Source: Streptomyces sp. ATexAB-D23
Lineage (GTDB): Bacteria > Actinomycetota > Actinomycetes > Streptomycetales > Streptomycetaceae
Length of the DNA stretch: 64,000 bases
Reading direction: 5' to 3'
Assembly (NCBI RefSeq): GCF_000373645.1
Contig: NZ_KB892002.1
Location: forward strand, 486,932-550,931
Part shown: positions 49,915 through 60,644 of the stretch, one piece after another
How the letters are laid out: every line of letters starts with the position of its first letter
Numbering within the stretch: the stretch's first letter is position 1
Program-made: the position numbers and the translations under genes
Notes under the pieces: generated by a model
The model's database searches: none
Seen by the model: only the letters and a program-made list of their open reading frames with translations
Told to the model about the DNA's origin: nothing

Positions 49915-50576
49915 TGGACGGGCTGTTCCCCAGGGCGCGTGCGGTCGTCGCGCCGGGGGCCGTGCATGTGCCCGACTGGCTTTCGCCGCAGCGGCAGCGG
50001 CAGTTGGTGACGGCGTGCAGGGAGTGGGCGCGGGGGCCCGTTCCGCTGCGGCACACGTCGTTGCCGGGCGGTGGGGTGATGTCGGTGCGGACGGTGTGCC
50101 TGGGGTGGCACTGGCAGCCGTACCGCTACTCGCGTACGGCGGACGATGTGAACGGCGCACGGGTCGCCCCGTTCCCGGACTGGCTCGTGGAGCTGGGGCG
50201 GGAGGCGGTGGCAGAGGCGTACGGGCCCGGGGACGGCGCGGAGGCGTACGCACCGGACGCCGCGCTGGTCAACTTCTACGACGGCACGGCCCGGATGGGC
50301 ATGCACCAGGACAACGAGGAGCGGTCCGGGGCGCCGGTGGTGTCGTTCAGCATCGGCGACACGTGCGTCTTCCGCTTCGGCCATGCGGAGGGCCGGGGGC
50401 GTCCTTACACGGACGTGGAGCTGGCGTCCGGGGACCTGTTCGTCTTCGGCGGGCCTTCGCGGCGCGCGTTCCACGGGGTGCCGTCGGTCAGGCCGGGCAC
50501 CGCTCCTCCCGGTACGGGGATGAGCGGTGGCCGGCTCAATGTGACGTTGCGTGAGACAGGGTTGGGGCGGGTGTAA
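49914..50576 (+). CDS. alkB: AlkB-type DNA dioxygenase
   Basis: A 220-aa Fe(II)/2-oxoglutarate enzyme that oxidatively removes 1-methyladenine and 3-methylcytosine lesions. The iron site is visible as MGMHQDNEE (HxD) and RRAFHGVPSV (second His), with the 2-oxoglutarate Arg in GRLNVTLRETG. ALVNFYDGTARMG is the usual AlkB stretch. The start is the ATG overlapping the ogt stop. Confidence 0.93.
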   Translation: MDGLFPRARAVVAPGAVHVPDWLSPQRQRQLVTACREWARGPVPLRHTSLPGGGVMSVRTVCLGWHWQPYRYSRTADDVNGARVAPFPDWLVELGREAVAEAYGPGDGAEAYAPDAALVNFYDGTARMGMHQDNEERSGAPVVSFSIGDTCVFRFGHAEGRGRPYTDVELASGDLFVFGGPSRRAFHGVPSVRPGTAPPGTGMSGGRLNVTLRETGLGRV

Positions 50577-50582
50577 GAGGCG

Positions 50583-50855
50583 TCAGCGGCGGGCGCGGGA
50601 ATTGCCGAAGAGCAGCCGGTAGGCGATCAGCAGGACCAGCGAGCCTCCGATGGCCGCGATCCAGGTCGCCGGGTCGAAGAAGTCCTTGGTGATCTCGCGG
50701 TCCAGGAAGCGCGACGATATCCAGCCACCGAGGAAGGCACCGACGATGCCGATGAGGGTGGTGCCCAACACGCCGCCGGGGTCGCGCCCCGGCAGCAGAA
50801 CCTTGGCGATGACGCCGGCGACAAGCCCAAGAATGATCCAGCCGATAATGGTCAT
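50583..50855 (-). CDS. GlsB/YeaQ/YmgE-family small membrane protein
   Basis: 90 aa with three hydrophobic helices and the family pattern IIGWIILGLVAGVIAKVLLP followed by GRDPGGVLGTTLIGIVGAFL. These are stress-associated inner-membrane proteins of unknown mechanism. It ends seven bases from the alkB stop on the opposite strand. The ATG at 50855 replaces a longer, less convincing in-frame start. Confidence 0.9.
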   Translation of the reverse strand: MTIIGWIILGLVAGVIAKVLLPGRDPGGVLGTTLIGIVGAFLGGWISSRFLDREITKDFFDPATWIAAIGGSLVLLIAYRLLFGNSRARR

Positions 50856-50946
50856 GCGTGCGAACCTACCCGTCACTCGGTCTTGAAATCCAAGACGCCC
50901 GCGACGGGCGGGTGGTTGCACAGCACGGACTTGGGCGCGGTCGCGT

Positions 50947-51339
50947 CTACCAGCCCGCGAACTGTTCGTCGGTCCTGACGATCTCCTTGCCGAAGGGCAT
51001 CAGGGACACCGGGATCAGCTTGAAGTTGGCGATGCCCAGGGGGATGCCGATGATCGTGAGGCACAGGGCGATGCCGGTGGTGATGTGGCCGAGCGCCAGC
51101 CACCAGCCGGCGAGAATCAGCCAGAGGACGTTGCCGACGCAGGACGGGCCGCCCGCGTCCCGGCGGTCCACGACCCGGTAGCCGAAGGGCCACAGGGCGT
51201 AGACGCCGATCCGGAAGGCGGCCAGACCGAACGGGATGCCGATGATCGTGATGCAGAGCAGGAGTCCCGCGAGCAGATAGCCGAGGAACATCCAGAAGCC
51301 GCACAGGATCAGCCAGATGACGTTCAGAATGGTTTTCAC
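50947..51339 (-). CDS. yccF: YccF-domain membrane protein
   Basis: 130 aa with two repeats of the YccF unit: [20 protein letters not shown] ... [16 protein letters not shown] and [20 protein letters not shown] ... [15 protein letters not shown]. The GTG start overlaps the htpX stop by four bases (GTGA), so it is co-translated with the protease. The function is unknown. Confidence 0.92.
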   Translation of the reverse strand: MKTILNVIWLILCGFWMFLGYLLAGLLLCITIIGIPFGLAAFRIGVYALWPFGYRVVDRRDAGGPSCVGNVLWLILAGWWLALGHITTGIALCLTIIGIPLGIANFKLIPVSLMPFGKEIVRTDEQFAGW

Positions 51340-52199
51340 GGGCGAGGACCTGCCATTTGTTCGAGTCGGGCGATGCGCTCCGCCATCGGCGGGTGGGTCG
51401 AGAACAACTTGGACATGCCCTGCCCGGCGCGGAACGGGTTCGCGATCATCATGTGGCTCGCGGTCTCGATCCTCGGCTCCGGGGGCAGCGGGAGCTGCTG
51501 GGTGCCGGTCTCCAGCTTCCGCAGGGCGCCGGCCAGGGCCAGCGGGTCGCCGGTGAGCCGGGCGCCCGAGGCATCCGCCTCGTACTCCCGGGAGCGGCTG
51601 ACGGCCAGTTGGATCACGGATGCGGCGAGCGGGCCCAGGATCATGATCAGCAGCATGCCGAGGATGCCGGGGCCCTCGTCGTCGTTGGACCGGCCGACCG
51701 GAACCAGCCAGGCGAAGTTGACCAGGAACATCACGACGGAGGCGAGCGCGCCGGCGACGGACGAGATGAGGATGTCGCGGTTGTGGACATGGCTGAGCTC
51801 GTGGCCCAGGACGCCGCGCAGTTCCCGCTCGTCCAGGAGCTGGAGGATGCCCTCGGTGCAGCAGACCGCGGCGTTGCGCGGGTTGCGTCCGGTCGCGAAG
51901 GCGTTGGGTGCCTGGGTCGGGGAGATGTAGAGCCGGGGCATGGGCCGGCGCGCGGAGGTGGAGAGCTCGCGGACGATGCGGTAGAGCTGCGGCGCCTCGA
52001 ACTCGCTCACCGGGCGGGCGCGCATGGCCCGCAGCGCCAGCTTGTCGCTGTTCCAGTAGGCGTAGGCGTTGGTGCCGACGGCCACCAGGAGTGCGACGAT
52101 CAGCCCCGTACGGCCGAAGAGGCTGCCGATGAGGATGATGAGTGCGGACAGGCCCCCGAGGAGTACGGCGGTTCTCAGCCCGTTGTGCCGGCGGTGCAC
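51336..52199 (-). CDS. htpX: Membrane metalloprotease HtpX
   Basis: A 287-aa M48 protease. It has two N-terminal membrane segments, the zinc motif [10 protein letters not shown] with REYEAD as the third-ligand region, and two more membrane segments between. It degrades damaged membrane proteins. The GTG at 52199 begins the htpX-yccF pair. The 193 bases above it to mscL contain its promoter region, but no clear element was identified. Confidence 0.95.
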   Translation of the reverse strand: MHRRHNGLRTAVLLGGLSALIILIGSLFGRTGLIVALLVAVGTNAYAYWNSDKLALRAMRARPVSEFEAPQLYRIVRELSTSARRPMPRLYISPTQAPNAFATGRNPRNAAVCCTEGILQLLDERELRGVLGHELSHVHNRDILISSVAGALASVVMFLVNFAWLVPVGRSNDDEGPGILGMLLIMILGPLAASVIQLAVSRSREYEADASGARLTGDPLALAGALRKLETGTQQLPLPPEPRIETASHMMIANPFRAGQGMSKLFSTHPPMAERIARLEQMAGPRP

Positions 52200-52392
52200 G
52201 GTACGCCCTCCAAGTCGTGCAGCAGGGGAACCCTTGCTGGGTGGGGCTCCACTCCCCAGTGGAGCCTCCCGTACCGGTCAACGCGAGGCGAGCGGAGCTA
52301 GTTCCCTTGTGCGCGGGGGCGGGCGGCCCCGGCGGTCCCCGGCGCGAGCGCCCGAGGACGCGCTGGTCCGTACGGGTGGGGGCGCGGCGCGC

Positions 52393-52857
52393 TCAGCGCT
52401 GGGCGGGGAGCTTCGCGAGCTCCACGGCCTCCGGGTCGGGCTCGACCTCGCTGGTGCAGTGGGCGCAGCGGGAGGCGATGGCGGGGATCTCGGTGTAGCA
52501 GCGGGGGCAGTCGCGCAGGGCGGCCTTGATGTCGATCGCTTCCTGGTCCTTCTTGGCGGTGAACCGGTCCTGCACCTTGGACATGGGCACGACGACGCAG
52601 AAGTAGAGGACCGAGGCGGTGATGAGGAAGGCGATGGCGGCGCTGATGAAGAGGCCGTAGGGGAAGTTCACGCCGTCGAGCTCGAACTCGGCCTTGCTGA
52701 AGTCGCCGGTTCCGCGCGTGATGACGCCGATCAGCGGGACGATGAAGGCGTTGCTGAACCCGGTGACGACCGCGGTGAAGGCGGCTCCGACGGCGAGACC
52801 GACGGCCATGGAGATGACGTTCCCGCGCAGGATGAATTCCTTGAACCCGCTCAGCAC
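52393..52857 (-). CDS. mscL: MscL-type mechanosensitive channel with C-terminal zinc ribbon
   Basis: 154 aa from the GTG at 52857, with AGAGGAG upstream. The channel part has GFKEFILRGNVISMAVGLAV (TM1) and FLITASVLYFCVVVPMSK (TM2). The C-terminus, instead of ending after the cytoplasmic helix, carries DCPRCYTEIPAIASRCAHC, two CxxC pairs forming a probable zinc ribbon. MscL opens under hypo-osmotic shock; the ribbon may gate or tether the C-terminal bundle. Confidence 0.93.
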   Translation of the reverse strand: MLSGFKEFILRGNVISMAVGLAVGAAFTAVVTGFSNAFIVPLIGVITRGTGDFSKAEFELDGVNFPYGLFISAAIAFLITASVLYFCVVVPMSKVQDRFTAKKDQEAIDIKAALRDCPRCYTEIPAIASRCAHCTSEVEPDPEAVELAKLPAQR

Positions 52858-52975
52858 CGCTCTGGCTCCTCTGTGGTGATGTGAAAGGTGGTACGCGCCC
52901 ACGCGCGGGCATGACCCTGCCCTGTGGGGGGTGCCGAGGGCAAACCGATCTTGATCTTGGGGCCGGACGCGGCCG

Positions 52976-54508
52976 TCAGAACAGGTTGACGGCGGCGAAT
53001 CTGAGCACGGTCTGCGGGGCGCCCGACAGGACGATGCCGGCGACGGCGGTGAGGACGATCGCGGCGGTGAGGGTCACCGGGGTGCGGTGCCGGGCTGCGG
53101 GAGCCGGCTGGTGCGTACGGTCCGCCTCGGGTGCGCGGAACAGGGCGGCGGTCCACTGGAGGTAGTAGTACAGCGCGACGACCACGTTGACGGCCATGAC
53201 GACGGCGAGCCAGCCCAGTCCCGCGTCGACGGCCGCGGAGAAGACCGTGACCTTGGCGAAGAGGCCGATGATGCCCGGCGGCAGCCCGGCCAGGCAGAGC
53301 AGGAAGAAGGCCAGCGCGAGGGCGGCGAGCGGCCGGGTCGCGTACAGCCCGCGGTAGTCGGCGAGGCGGTTGCCGGGGTGGGTACGGGCGACGAGGGCGG
53401 CGACCGCGAACGCGCCGAGGTTCACGACGGCGTACATCAGGGCGTACGCGACGGTGGACCCGATCCGGCGGTCCCCGGCGTACGCGGCGGCGGCGATCGG
53501 CACCAGGAGGTAGCCGGCCTGGGCGACGGAGGACCAGGCGAGCAGGCGTACGGCGCTGCGGGCACGGGTGGCGCTCTGGCGCAGCGCGGCGACGTTGCCG
53601 ACGGTCATGGTGAGCGCGGCGAGTACGGCGAGGGCGGGGCCCCAGACGTCCGCGTACGCCGGGAAGGCGATGACGGTGACGAGGATGAGGCCGGTGAAGC
53701 CGACCGCCTTGCCGACGACCGAGAGGTAGGCGGCGATCGGGAGGGGGGCGCCGACGTAGGTGTCGGGGACCCAGAAGTGGAAGGGCGCGGCGGCCGTCTT
53801 GAAGGCGAAGCCGACGAGGGTCAGGGCGACGCCCGCCCCGGCGAGCGTGGAGAGCCGTCCGGGTACGTCGTCGAGCGCGCCGGCGAGGTCGGTGAGGTGG
53901 AGGGTGCCGGTGGCCGCGTAGACGAAGCTGACGCCGAGGAGCATCACGGCGGTCGCGGTCACGGAGGACAGGAAGAACTTCAGCGCGGCCTCGGAGGAGC
54001 GCCGGTCGCCGCGCTTGATGCCGACGAGGGCGAACGCGGGCAGCGAGGCGACTTCGAGGGCGATGACGAGGGTGGCCAGGTCGCGGGCGGCGGGCAGGAG
54101 CGCGGCGCCCGCGGCGGACGAGAGCAGCAGGAACCAGTATTCGCCGGCCGGGAGCTTGCGGGTGTCGCCGATGGAGAGCAGTGCGGTGAGCAGGGCGCCG
54201 CCGAGGACCAGGGCCTGGATGACCAGGGTGAAGTGGTCGGCGGTGTAACTGCACGCGTGGCTGCCGGTGGTGAGGCAGAAGGTGGAGCGGTCGCCTTCGT
54301 GGAGCGGGATGATCAGGACGAGCCCGGCGACGAGACCGGCGACGGCTCCGTGGCCGAGGAGCGGTTTGCGGGCCTCGGGGACGAAGAGGTCGGCGACCAG
54401 GATGACGACGGCGACGGCCGCGACGGCGACGGGGGGCGCGAGGGCGAGCCAGTCGACGGACTGGACGAGGCTTGCCACGCCGGAGGCGTTTTCGGATGCC
54501 GTGATCAC
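52976..54508 (-). CDS. nuoN: NADH-quinone oxidoreductase subunit N (partial-complex paralogue)
   Basis: A 510-aa, about 14-helix proton-pumping subunit of the Mrp-antiporter fold. The conserved AFKTAAAPFHFWVPDTYVGA and LAGLPPGIIGLFAKVTVFSA are present. The GTG start overlaps the nuoM stop (GTGA) and has GAGGAGG upstream. It is the last gene of the operon. Confidence 0.93.
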   Translation of the reverse strand: MITASENASGVASLVQSVDWLALAPPVAVAAVAVVILVADLFVPEARKPLLGHGAVAGLVAGLVLIIPLHEGDRSTFCLTTGSHACSYTADHFTLVIQALVLGGALLTALLSIGDTRKLPAGEYWFLLLSSAAGAALLPAARDLATLVIALEVASLPAFALVGIKRGDRRSSEAALKFFLSSVTATAVMLLGVSFVYAATGTLHLTDLAGALDDVPGRLSTLAGAGVALTLVGFAFKTAAAPFHFWVPDTYVGAPLPIAAYLSVVGKAVGFTGLILVTVIAFPAYADVWGPALAVLAALTMTVGNVAALRQSATRARSAVRLLAWSSVAQAGYLLVPIAAAAYAGDRRIGSTVAYALMYAVVNLGAFAVAALVARTHPGNRLADYRGLYATRPLAALALAFFLLCLAGLPPGIIGLFAKVTVFSAAVDAGLGWLAVVMAVNVVVALYYYLQWTAALFRAPEADRTHQPAPAARHRTPVTLTAAIVLTAVAGIVLSGAPQTVLRFAAVNLF

Positions 54509-56079
54509 GACTTGCCTCCTGCGAGGAGCTTCTGCACGGCCGGGTCGGTGAGGCCGAGGAGGACGGCGGGCCAGAGGCCGGCGAGGACGGTGAGGGCCGC
54601 GAGGGGGGTCCAGGCGGCGAATTCGTAGCTCTGCACGTCGGCGATCGGCTGCGGTTCCTCGCGCGTGGCGCCCATGCAGACGCGGCGGACCACGATCAGG
54701 AGGTACGCGGCGGTGAGCAGGGTGCCGAACGCGGCGATCGACATGAACGTCAGGAAGGCGGGCCTGCTGAGCCCTTCGGCGGGGTCGAACGCGCCGAACA
54801 GGGCGAGCATCTCGCCCCAGAAGCCGGCGAGTCCGGGCAGGCCGAGCGAGGCGATCGCGGCGAACGCGAGGAGGCCGCCGAGACGGGGCGCGCGGCCGTA
54901 GAGCGCGGCGCCCGTGGCCCCGGCGAGGGTGTCGAGGTCGGCGGTGCCGTACCGGTCCTTGACCGCGCCGACCAGGAAGAACAGCAGCCCGGTGATGAGT
55001 CCGTGGGCGATGTTGGCGAAGAGCGCGCCGTTGACCCCGGTGGGGGTCATGCTCGCGATGCCGAGGAGGACGAAGCCCATGTGGCCGACGGAGGAGTAGG
55101 CGATGAGCCGCTTCAGGTCGCCCTTGGAGCCGGGGCGGGCCAGCGCCAGGCAGGCGAGCGATCCGTAGATGATGCCGGCGACGGCGAAGGCGGCGAGGTA
55201 CGGGGCGAAGGTGTGCATGCCGTCGGGGGCGACCGGGAGCAGGATCCGGACGAACCCGTACGTGCCCATCTTCAGCAGGACGCCCGCGAGGAGGACGGAG
55301 CCGACCGTCGGGGCGGCGGTGTGGGCGTCGGGCAGCCAGCTGTGCAGCGGCCACATCGGGGTCTTCACCGCGAGACCGACACCGATCGCGAGAACGGCGA
55401 TGACCTGCACGGACGAGGTGAGCCCCCGGCCGTTGTCAGTGGCGAGTGCCACCATGTCGAAGGTGCCGCTCTTCAGTCCGATGAGGAGCAGGCCCAGCAG
55501 CATGACGACCGAGCCGAGCAGTGTGTAGAGGATGAACTTCCAGGCGGCAGCCTGCCTCTGCGCACCGCCCCAGCGGGCGATGAGGAAGTACATCGGGATG
55601 AGAACCATCTCGAACGCCAGGAAGAACAGGATCAGGTCGAGGACGGCGAAGGTGGCGAGGGTGCCGGACTCCAGGACGAGGATCAGCGCGACGAAGGCCT
55701 TCGGGGAGGGGCCGGAGGGCATCTTGAAGTAGCTGTAGAGCGCGCAGAGGAAGGTCAGCAGCGCGGTCAGTACGAGCAGGGGGAGCGAAATGCCGTCGAT
55801 GCCGAGGTGGATGCGCACATCCAGCGCCGGGATCCAGCTGATGTCGGTGGTGGCCTGCATCTTCGACGGGTGGTCGTGGTCGAAGCCGGCGGCCAGCACG
55901 AGCGTCGCCAGGAGGATGACCCCGGTGACGGTCACGCCGTGGCGGAGCACGGCCTGGTCGGGGCTGCGGCCCTTCAGTCCGGGCGGGGCCGGGAGCAGGG
56001 CCGCGACGGCGCCGATGAGCGGGGCGACGACGACGAACGCCAGAAGGAACTGCATCACGGACGCGCTGATATCGATCAC
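54505..56079 (-). CDS. nuoM: NADH-quinone oxidoreductase subunit M
   Basis: A 524-aa antiporter-like subunit with LGIDGISLPLLVLTALLTFL, FFLAFEMVLIPMYFLIARWG and GVGLAVKTPMWPLHSWLPDA (conserved Lys and Pro in the pumping channel). GTG start; three bases separate it from the nuoL stop. Confidence 0.95.
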   Translation of the reverse strand: MIDISASVMQFLLAFVVVAPLIGAVAALLPAPPGLKGRSPDQAVLRHGVTVTGVILLATLVLAAGFDHDHPSKMQATTDISWIPALDVRIHLGIDGISLPLLVLTALLTFLCALYSYFKMPSGPSPKAFVALILVLESGTLATFAVLDLILFFLAFEMVLIPMYFLIARWGGAQRQAAAWKFILYTLLGSVVMLLGLLLIGLKSGTFDMVALATDNGRGLTSSVQVIAVLAIGVGLAVKTPMWPLHSWLPDAHTAAPTVGSVLLAGVLLKMGTYGFVRILLPVAPDGMHTFAPYLAAFAVAGIIYGSLACLALARPGSKGDLKRLIAYSSVGHMGFVLLGIASMTPTGVNGALFANIAHGLITGLLFFLVGAVKDRYGTADLDTLAGATGAALYGRAPRLGGLLAFAAIASLGLPGLAGFWGEMLALFGAFDPAEGLSRPAFLTFMSIAAFGTLLTAAYLLIVVRRVCMGATREEPQPIADVQSYEFAAWTPLAALTVLAGLWPAVLLGLTDPAVQKLLAGGKS

Positions 56080-56082
56080 GGC

Positions 56083-58083
56083 TCAGGACCCCGCGTTGAC
56101 GTTGGCGAAGACGACGGCGGCGACCGCCAGGACCAGGGAACCGGCGAGCAGTGCGCTGACGTAGGTCTGCACGTTGCCGGTCTGTGCGCGGCGGACGGCG
56201 GTGCCGAGCCGGCGTGCGCCGAGGGCGGAGCCGCGTACGTAGGTGTCGACGACCTCCCGGTCCAGGAAGCGGACGAGGCGTGCCGCGGCCTGGACGGGTC
56301 GGACGAACAGCGCCGCGTACAGGGCGTCCAGGTGGAAGCCGGTGGCCGCGTGGCGGTGGAGGGGGCCGAGCAGCAGGCGGCCGGGGTCGGCGGGGTCGGG
56401 GGCGTCACCGGCTGTGCCGTAGGCGGCGGTGCGGGCCTCGATGGCCTCGATCTCGACCAGGGCGGGTTCCGCGTCGGGGTGGGCGACGACCGAGCCCATG
56501 GGGACGCGGGCGGCGAGTGCCGTGGTGTGGCGCCAGGCCCCGTAGGTGACGAGGCCGCCGACGAGGCCGACGCCGGTGGAGAGCACGGCTGTGGTCAGGG
56601 ACGGGGTGAGGCGGTGGCCGTCGAACCAGTCGCCGATCACGCCGACGGTCAGCCCGAGCCCGATGGTGGGGACGGCCAGCACCCACAGGACGGCGGTCAT
56701 GGCGACGGGCTGCCTGCCGTGGTCGGGGGCCTCGGCTCCCCGGCCCCGGAAGGCCAGGAGCCAGAGGCGGATGGCGTAGGCGGCGGTGAGCACGGCGGCC
56801 AGGAGCCCGGCGACGAGGACCGTCCAGCCGGCGGCGGCCGGGGCGACGTGCCGGTCGCCGAGGGCGGTGTGCTCGGCGGCGACGAGGACGGCTTCCTTGG
56901 AGAAGAAGCCGGCGAACGGGGGGATGGCGGCCAGGGCGAGCAGGGCGACGGTCATCGTCCAGTAGGCGTCCGGGATGCGCCGGGCCAGGCCGCTCATCCG
57001 GGACATGGCGGCCAGTGAGTTGGTGCCGGCGGCGTGGATGACGACGCCGGCCGCGAGGAAGAGGACGGCTTTGAACGCACCGTGCGAGACGAGGTGGAAG
57101 ACGGCGGCCCCGCGGTCGCCGACGGCCAGGGCGCCGGACATGTAGCCGAGCTGGCCGATGGTCGAGTAGGCGAGGACGCGCTTGATGTCGTCCTGGGCGA
57201 GGGCGGCGAGCCCGGAGCCGATCATCGTGACGGCCGCCATCACGGCGAGGACGACGAGGGCGGCGCCGGATGCCGCGAAGACGGGGAGGAGCCGGGCCAC
57301 GAAGTAGATGCCGGCGGCGACCATCGTCGCCGCGTGGATCAGGGCGGAGACGGGGGTGGGGCCGGCCATGGCGTCGGGCAGCCAGGTGTGCAGGGGGAAC
57401 TGCGCGGACTTGCCGGCGACCCCGGCGAGCAGGAGGAGTGCGATGAGGGTGGGGTGATCGAGGCCGTCGTGGGCGACGGCGCCCAGGATGCCGGTGATGC
57501 GGAAGGTGCCGGTGTCGGCGGCGAGGGCGAACAGGCCGATGAGGAAGGGGACGTCGCCGAGCTTGGTGACCAGGAACGCCTTGAGGGAGGCGGCGCGGGC
57601 CTCGGGCGTCTCCCAGTAGTGGCCGACCAGGAAGTAGGAGCAGATGCCCATGATCTCCCAGCCGACCAGGAGCACCATCAGGTCGCCGGAGTAGACGACG
57701 AGCAGCATCGCGGAGGTGAAGAGGGAGACGAGGGCCGCGTACGAGGGGTAGCGGGGGTCGTCGCGCAGGTAGGCGGTCGAGTAGATCTGCACGCAGCTCG
57801 CGACGAGGGCGACCAGCACGGCGACGAGGACGGCGAAGCCGTCGAGGTGCAGCGCGAGGTCGATCGGGACGGAGCCGGTGGGGGTGAGCTGGGTCGCGGC
57901 GTCGATGGCCCGGCCGCCGCCCTGGCGTGCCGCGACGACGGCCGCGAGGACGAGGGAGGCGAGGGAGGGCAGGACGGCGAGCGGCCGGACGTAGCCGGGG
58001 GCGGTGCGGCCGGTGAGGAGGCCGGCCGCGGCTCCGAGGAACGGGAGGAGGGGGACGAGGACGGCGAGGGTCGTGGTGGTCAC
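56083..58083 (-). CDS. nuoL: NADH-quinone oxidoreductase subunit L
   Basis: A 666-aa protein, the largest antiporter-like subunit, with the C-terminal lateral helix. It has [40 protein letters not shown] and [20 protein letters not shown]. The GTG start overlaps the nuoK stop by four bases. Confidence 0.95.
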   Translation of the reverse strand: MTTTTLAVLVPLLPFLGAAAGLLTGRTAPGYVRPLAVLPSLASLVLAAVVAARQGGGRAIDAATQLTPTGSVPIDLALHLDGFAVLVAVLVALVASCVQIYSTAYLRDDPRYPSYAALVSLFTSAMLLVVYSGDLMVLLVGWEIMGICSYFLVGHYWETPEARAASLKAFLVTKLGDVPFLIGLFALAADTGTFRITGILGAVAHDGLDHPTLIALLLLAGVAGKSAQFPLHTWLPDAMAGPTPVSALIHAATMVAAGIYFVARLLPVFAASGAALVVLAVMAAVTMIGSGLAALAQDDIKRVLAYSTIGQLGYMSGALAVGDRGAAVFHLVSHGAFKAVLFLAAGVVIHAAGTNSLAAMSRMSGLARRIPDAYWTMTVALLALAAIPPFAGFFSKEAVLVAAEHTALGDRHVAPAAAGWTVLVAGLLAAVLTAAYAIRLWLLAFRGRGAEAPDHGRQPVAMTAVLWVLAVPTIGLGLTVGVIGDWFDGHRLTPSLTTAVLSTGVGLVGGLVTYGAWRHTTALAARVPMGSVVAHPDAEPALVEIEAIEARTAAYGTAGDAPDPADPGRLLLGPLHRHAATGFHLDALYAALFVRPVQAAARLVRFLDREVVDTYVRGSALGARRLGTAVRRAQTGNVQTYVSALLAGSLVLAVAAVVFANVNAGS

Positions 58084-58505
58084 GCGGTGGCCTCTGCCTT
58101 CTTTGCCTTCCCTGCCGCAGCAGTGGCCTGGTCTTCGGGGGCGGTGCCCGTGGGGTCGTCGCCCTCGTCGTCGCCGGCCGGGACCGTTTCGGCCTCGTCG
58201 GTCTCGGCGGTGTCGCGGAGGCGGTCGATGTCGGAGGTGCCGCGGTTGCGGTACACGGCGAGGACGATCGCCAGGCCGATGCCGATCTCCGCCGCCGCGA
58301 TGGCGATGGTGAACAGGGTGAGGGCCTGGCCGGAGTGCAGGGTGTCGCGGAGCCAGACGTCGAAGGCGACCAGGTTGAGGTTGACGGCGTTGAGCATCAG
58401 CTCGACGGACATCAGGACGAGGATCGCGTTGCGGCGGGCGAGGACTCCGTACAGCCCGGTGCAGAAGAGGAGGGCGGCGAGCACGGCGGGATAGGCGAGG
58501 TGCAT
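58080..58505 (-). CDS. nuoK: NADH-quinone oxidoreductase subunit K with C-terminal tail
   Basis: 141 aa. The first 100 residues are a normal three-helix NuoK ([40 protein letters not shown]). The last 40 are an acidic then Lys/Ala-rich tail ([28 protein letters not shown]) not found in the core family. The ATG overlaps the nuoJ stop by one base. Confidence 0.94.
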   Translation of the reverse strand: MHLAYPAVLAALLFCTGLYGVLARRNAILVLMSVELMLNAVNLNLVAFDVWLRDTLHSGQALTLFTIAIAAAEIGIGLAIVLAVYRNRGTSDIDRLRDTAETDEAETVPAGDDEGDDPTGTAPEDQATAAAGKAKKAEATA

Positions 58506-59095
58506 CAGCTCTTGTCCTCTCGGTGCGGGCCGGCCGGGGTGGTGCTCGCGCGGCCCTTGCGGGACAGGACGATCGCGCCGACCAGGGCGGCGAGCAGCAG
58601 GACGGAGAGTGCTTCGAAGGGGAGCACCCAGTTCCGGAAGAGGAAGGAGCCGGTGGCCTCGGTGGAGCCCTGGGCGGGCCCGTCCAGCTCGATCCAGGTG
58701 GTGCGGAAGGCGTCCACGACGACCCAGACGAGGGTGCCGGCTGCGGCGACGGCCACCGCGAGGGCGGCCCAGCGGTTCTCCGAATCGGCGTCCGGGGAGC
58801 GGCCGATGGGGGCCCGGGTGAGCATCAGGCCGAACAGGAGGAGGACGACGACGGAACCCACGTAGATCAGTACCTGCACCCAGGCGATGAACTCGGCGGT
58901 GAGCAGGAGGTATTCGACGGCGAGGCCGCCGAGCGCCACGATCAGCCAGAGGGCGGCGTGCACCAGCTGCCTGGTCGTGACGGTCACCAGGGCCGCGCCG
59001 AGGGTGGCGATGCCGACGAGGACGAAGGCGATCTCGACCCCGGTCGGGGAGAGGAAGCCAGGGGCCGCCGAGGCGGCCGCGAGAGTGGTGCTCAT
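58505..59095 (-). CDS. nuoJ: NADH-quinone oxidoreductase subunit J
   Basis: 196 aa with five hydrophobic helices. It has [20 protein letters not shown] and [20 protein letters not shown], the conserved NuoJ core. The ATG overlaps the nuoI stop by four bases (ATGA). The longer in-frame upstream reading is a shadow of nuoI. Confidence 0.93.
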   Translation of the reverse strand: MSTTLAAASAAPGFLSPTGVEIAFVLVGIATLGAALVTVTTRQLVHAALWLIVALGGLAVEYLLLTAEFIAWVQVLIYVGSVVVLLLFGLMLTRAPIGRSPDADSENRWAALAVAVAAAGTLVWVVVDAFRTTWIELDGPAQGSTEATGSFLFRNWVLPFEALSVLLLAALVGAIVLSRKGRASTTPAGPHREDKS

Positions 59096-59676
59096 GCCTC
59101 GCCCTCCTCTGCGGCGGCTTCCTGTGCCTGCTGTTCCTGTGCCTGCTGTTCCTGCTGGGCGCGGAGCTTGTCGGCCGTCTTGCGGGCGGCGGCGATCTCC
59201 TTCGGTTCCTCGGCGCGCGGGTCGAGCGCGGGCGGCTCCGGAACGGTCCACATCCACTCGCGGAGCTTGTCGCGCTCGTGGGTGAGTTCCAGGATGTCCG
59301 TCTCCGCGTACTCGAACTCCGGCGACCAGAACAGCGCGTCGAACGGGCACACCTCGATGCAGATGCCGCAGTACATGCAGAGCGAGAAGTCGATCGCGAA
59401 GCGGTCCAGCACGTTGCGGCTGCGCTCGCGCCCGCCGGGGGCCGCGGCGGGCACGGTCTCCTTGTGGGAGTCGATGTAGATGCACCAGTCCGGGCACTCA
59501 CGGGCGCAGAGCATGCAGACCGTGCAGTTCTCCTCGAACAGCGCGATGACGCCCCGGGAGCGGGGCGGGAGTTCGGGCTGCACGTCCGGGTACTGGGCGG
59601 TGACGGTCTTCTTCGTCATCGTCCGCAGGGTGACGGCGAGACCCTTGGCCAGGCCTGAGCCGGGGATCGGGGGCAC
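59092..59676 (-). CDS. nuoI: NADH-quinone oxidoreductase subunit I
   Basis: 194 aa carrying two [4Fe-4S] clusters: [16 protein letters not shown] and [18 protein letters not shown]. The C-terminal 45 residues are a Gln/Ala/Glu-rich coiled tail ([19 protein letters not shown]). The GTG start shares one base with the nuoH stop. It would pass electrons towards NuoB. Confidence 0.93.
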   Translation of the reverse strand: MPPIPGSGLAKGLAVTLRTMTKKTVTAQYPDVQPELPPRSRGVIALFEENCTVCMLCARECPDWCIYIDSHKETVPAAAPGGRERSRNVLDRFAIDFSLCMYCGICIEVCPFDALFWSPEFEYAETDILELTHERDKLREWMWTVPEPPALDPRAEEPKEIAAARKTADKLRAQQEQQAQEQQAQEAAAEEGEA

Positions 59677-60644
59677 TAGTTGATCGCCACCTTCACGATG
59701 CCGGTGAGCGCGATCTGCGCGAGAGCGAGCGGAATGAGTGTGGTCCAGGCGAGCTTCTGCAACTGGTCCTCGCGCAGGCGCGGGTAGCTCACGCGCAGCC
59801 AGATGACGATGAAGGCGAGGATGCCGGTCTTCAGCAGGGTCCAGACCCAGCCGAGTCCGTCGGCGCCCATCGGGCCGTGCCAGCCGCCGAGGAACAGGAC
59901 GGTGGTCAGCCCGCACAGCACGACGATGCCCGCGTACTCGGCGAGCAGGAACAGCGCGAAGCGGAGGCCGGTGTACTCGGTGTACGCGCCGAAGATGATC
60001 TCCGAGTCGGCGACCGGCATGTCGAAGGGCGGGCGCTGGAGTTCGGCGAGCCCGGCCACGAAGAAGACCAGCGCGCCGATGATCTGCCACGGCAGCCACC
60101 ACCACTCGAACGCGTCGAGGATGCCGGGCAGCGAGACCGTGCCGGCCGCCATCGCCACCGAGGCGGCGGCGAGCAGCATCGGCAGTTCGTACGCGAGCAG
60201 TTGGGCGGCGGTGCGGAGGCCGCCGAGCAGGGAGAACTTGTTGGCCGACGCCCAGCCGGCCATCAGCGAGCCGAGTACGCCGACGCCCATCACCGCGAGC
60301 ACGAAGAAGATGCCCGCGTCGATGACCTGGCCGACCGCGCCCTCCCCGGGGCCGACCGGGATCGCGACGATCACCAGCAGGTACGGGAGCAGGGCGACGG
60401 CCGGCGCGAGGCGGAAGACCTTGCGGTCGGCGCCGGCCGGGACGATGTCTTCCTTCTGCGCGAACTTCACGCCGTCCGCGACGAGCTGGGCCCAGCCGTG
60501 GAAGCCGCCCGCGTACATCGGGCCCAGGCGGCCCTGCATGTGGGCCATCACCTTGTGTTCGGTCTGGCCGACGACGAGGGGGAGGACCATGAAGACGGCG
60601 AACACGATGACGATGCGGAGGGCGACGTCCAGTACGTCGTTCAC
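59676..60644 (-). CDS. nuoH: NADH-quinone oxidoreductase subunit H
   Basis: A 322-aa, eight-helix subunit forming the quinone cavity. It has [51 protein letters not shown] and [19 protein letters not shown]. The GTG start overlaps the nuoC stop (GTGA). Confidence 0.95.
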   Translation of the reverse strand: MNDVLDVALRIVIVFAVFMVLPLVVGQTEHKVMAHMQGRLGPMYAGGFHGWAQLVADGVKFAQKEDIVPAGADRKVFRLAPAVALLPYLLVIVAIPVGPGEGAVGQVIDAGIFFVLAVMGVGVLGSLMAGWASANKFSLLGGLRTAAQLLAYELPMLLAAASVAMAAGTVSLPGILDAFEWWWLPWQIIGALVFFVAGLAELQRPPFDMPVADSEIIFGAYTEYTGLRFALFLLAEYAGIVVLCGLTTVLFLGGWHGPMGADGLGWVWTLLKTGILAFIVIWLRVSYPRLREDQLQKLAWTTLIPLALAQIALTGIVKVAIN

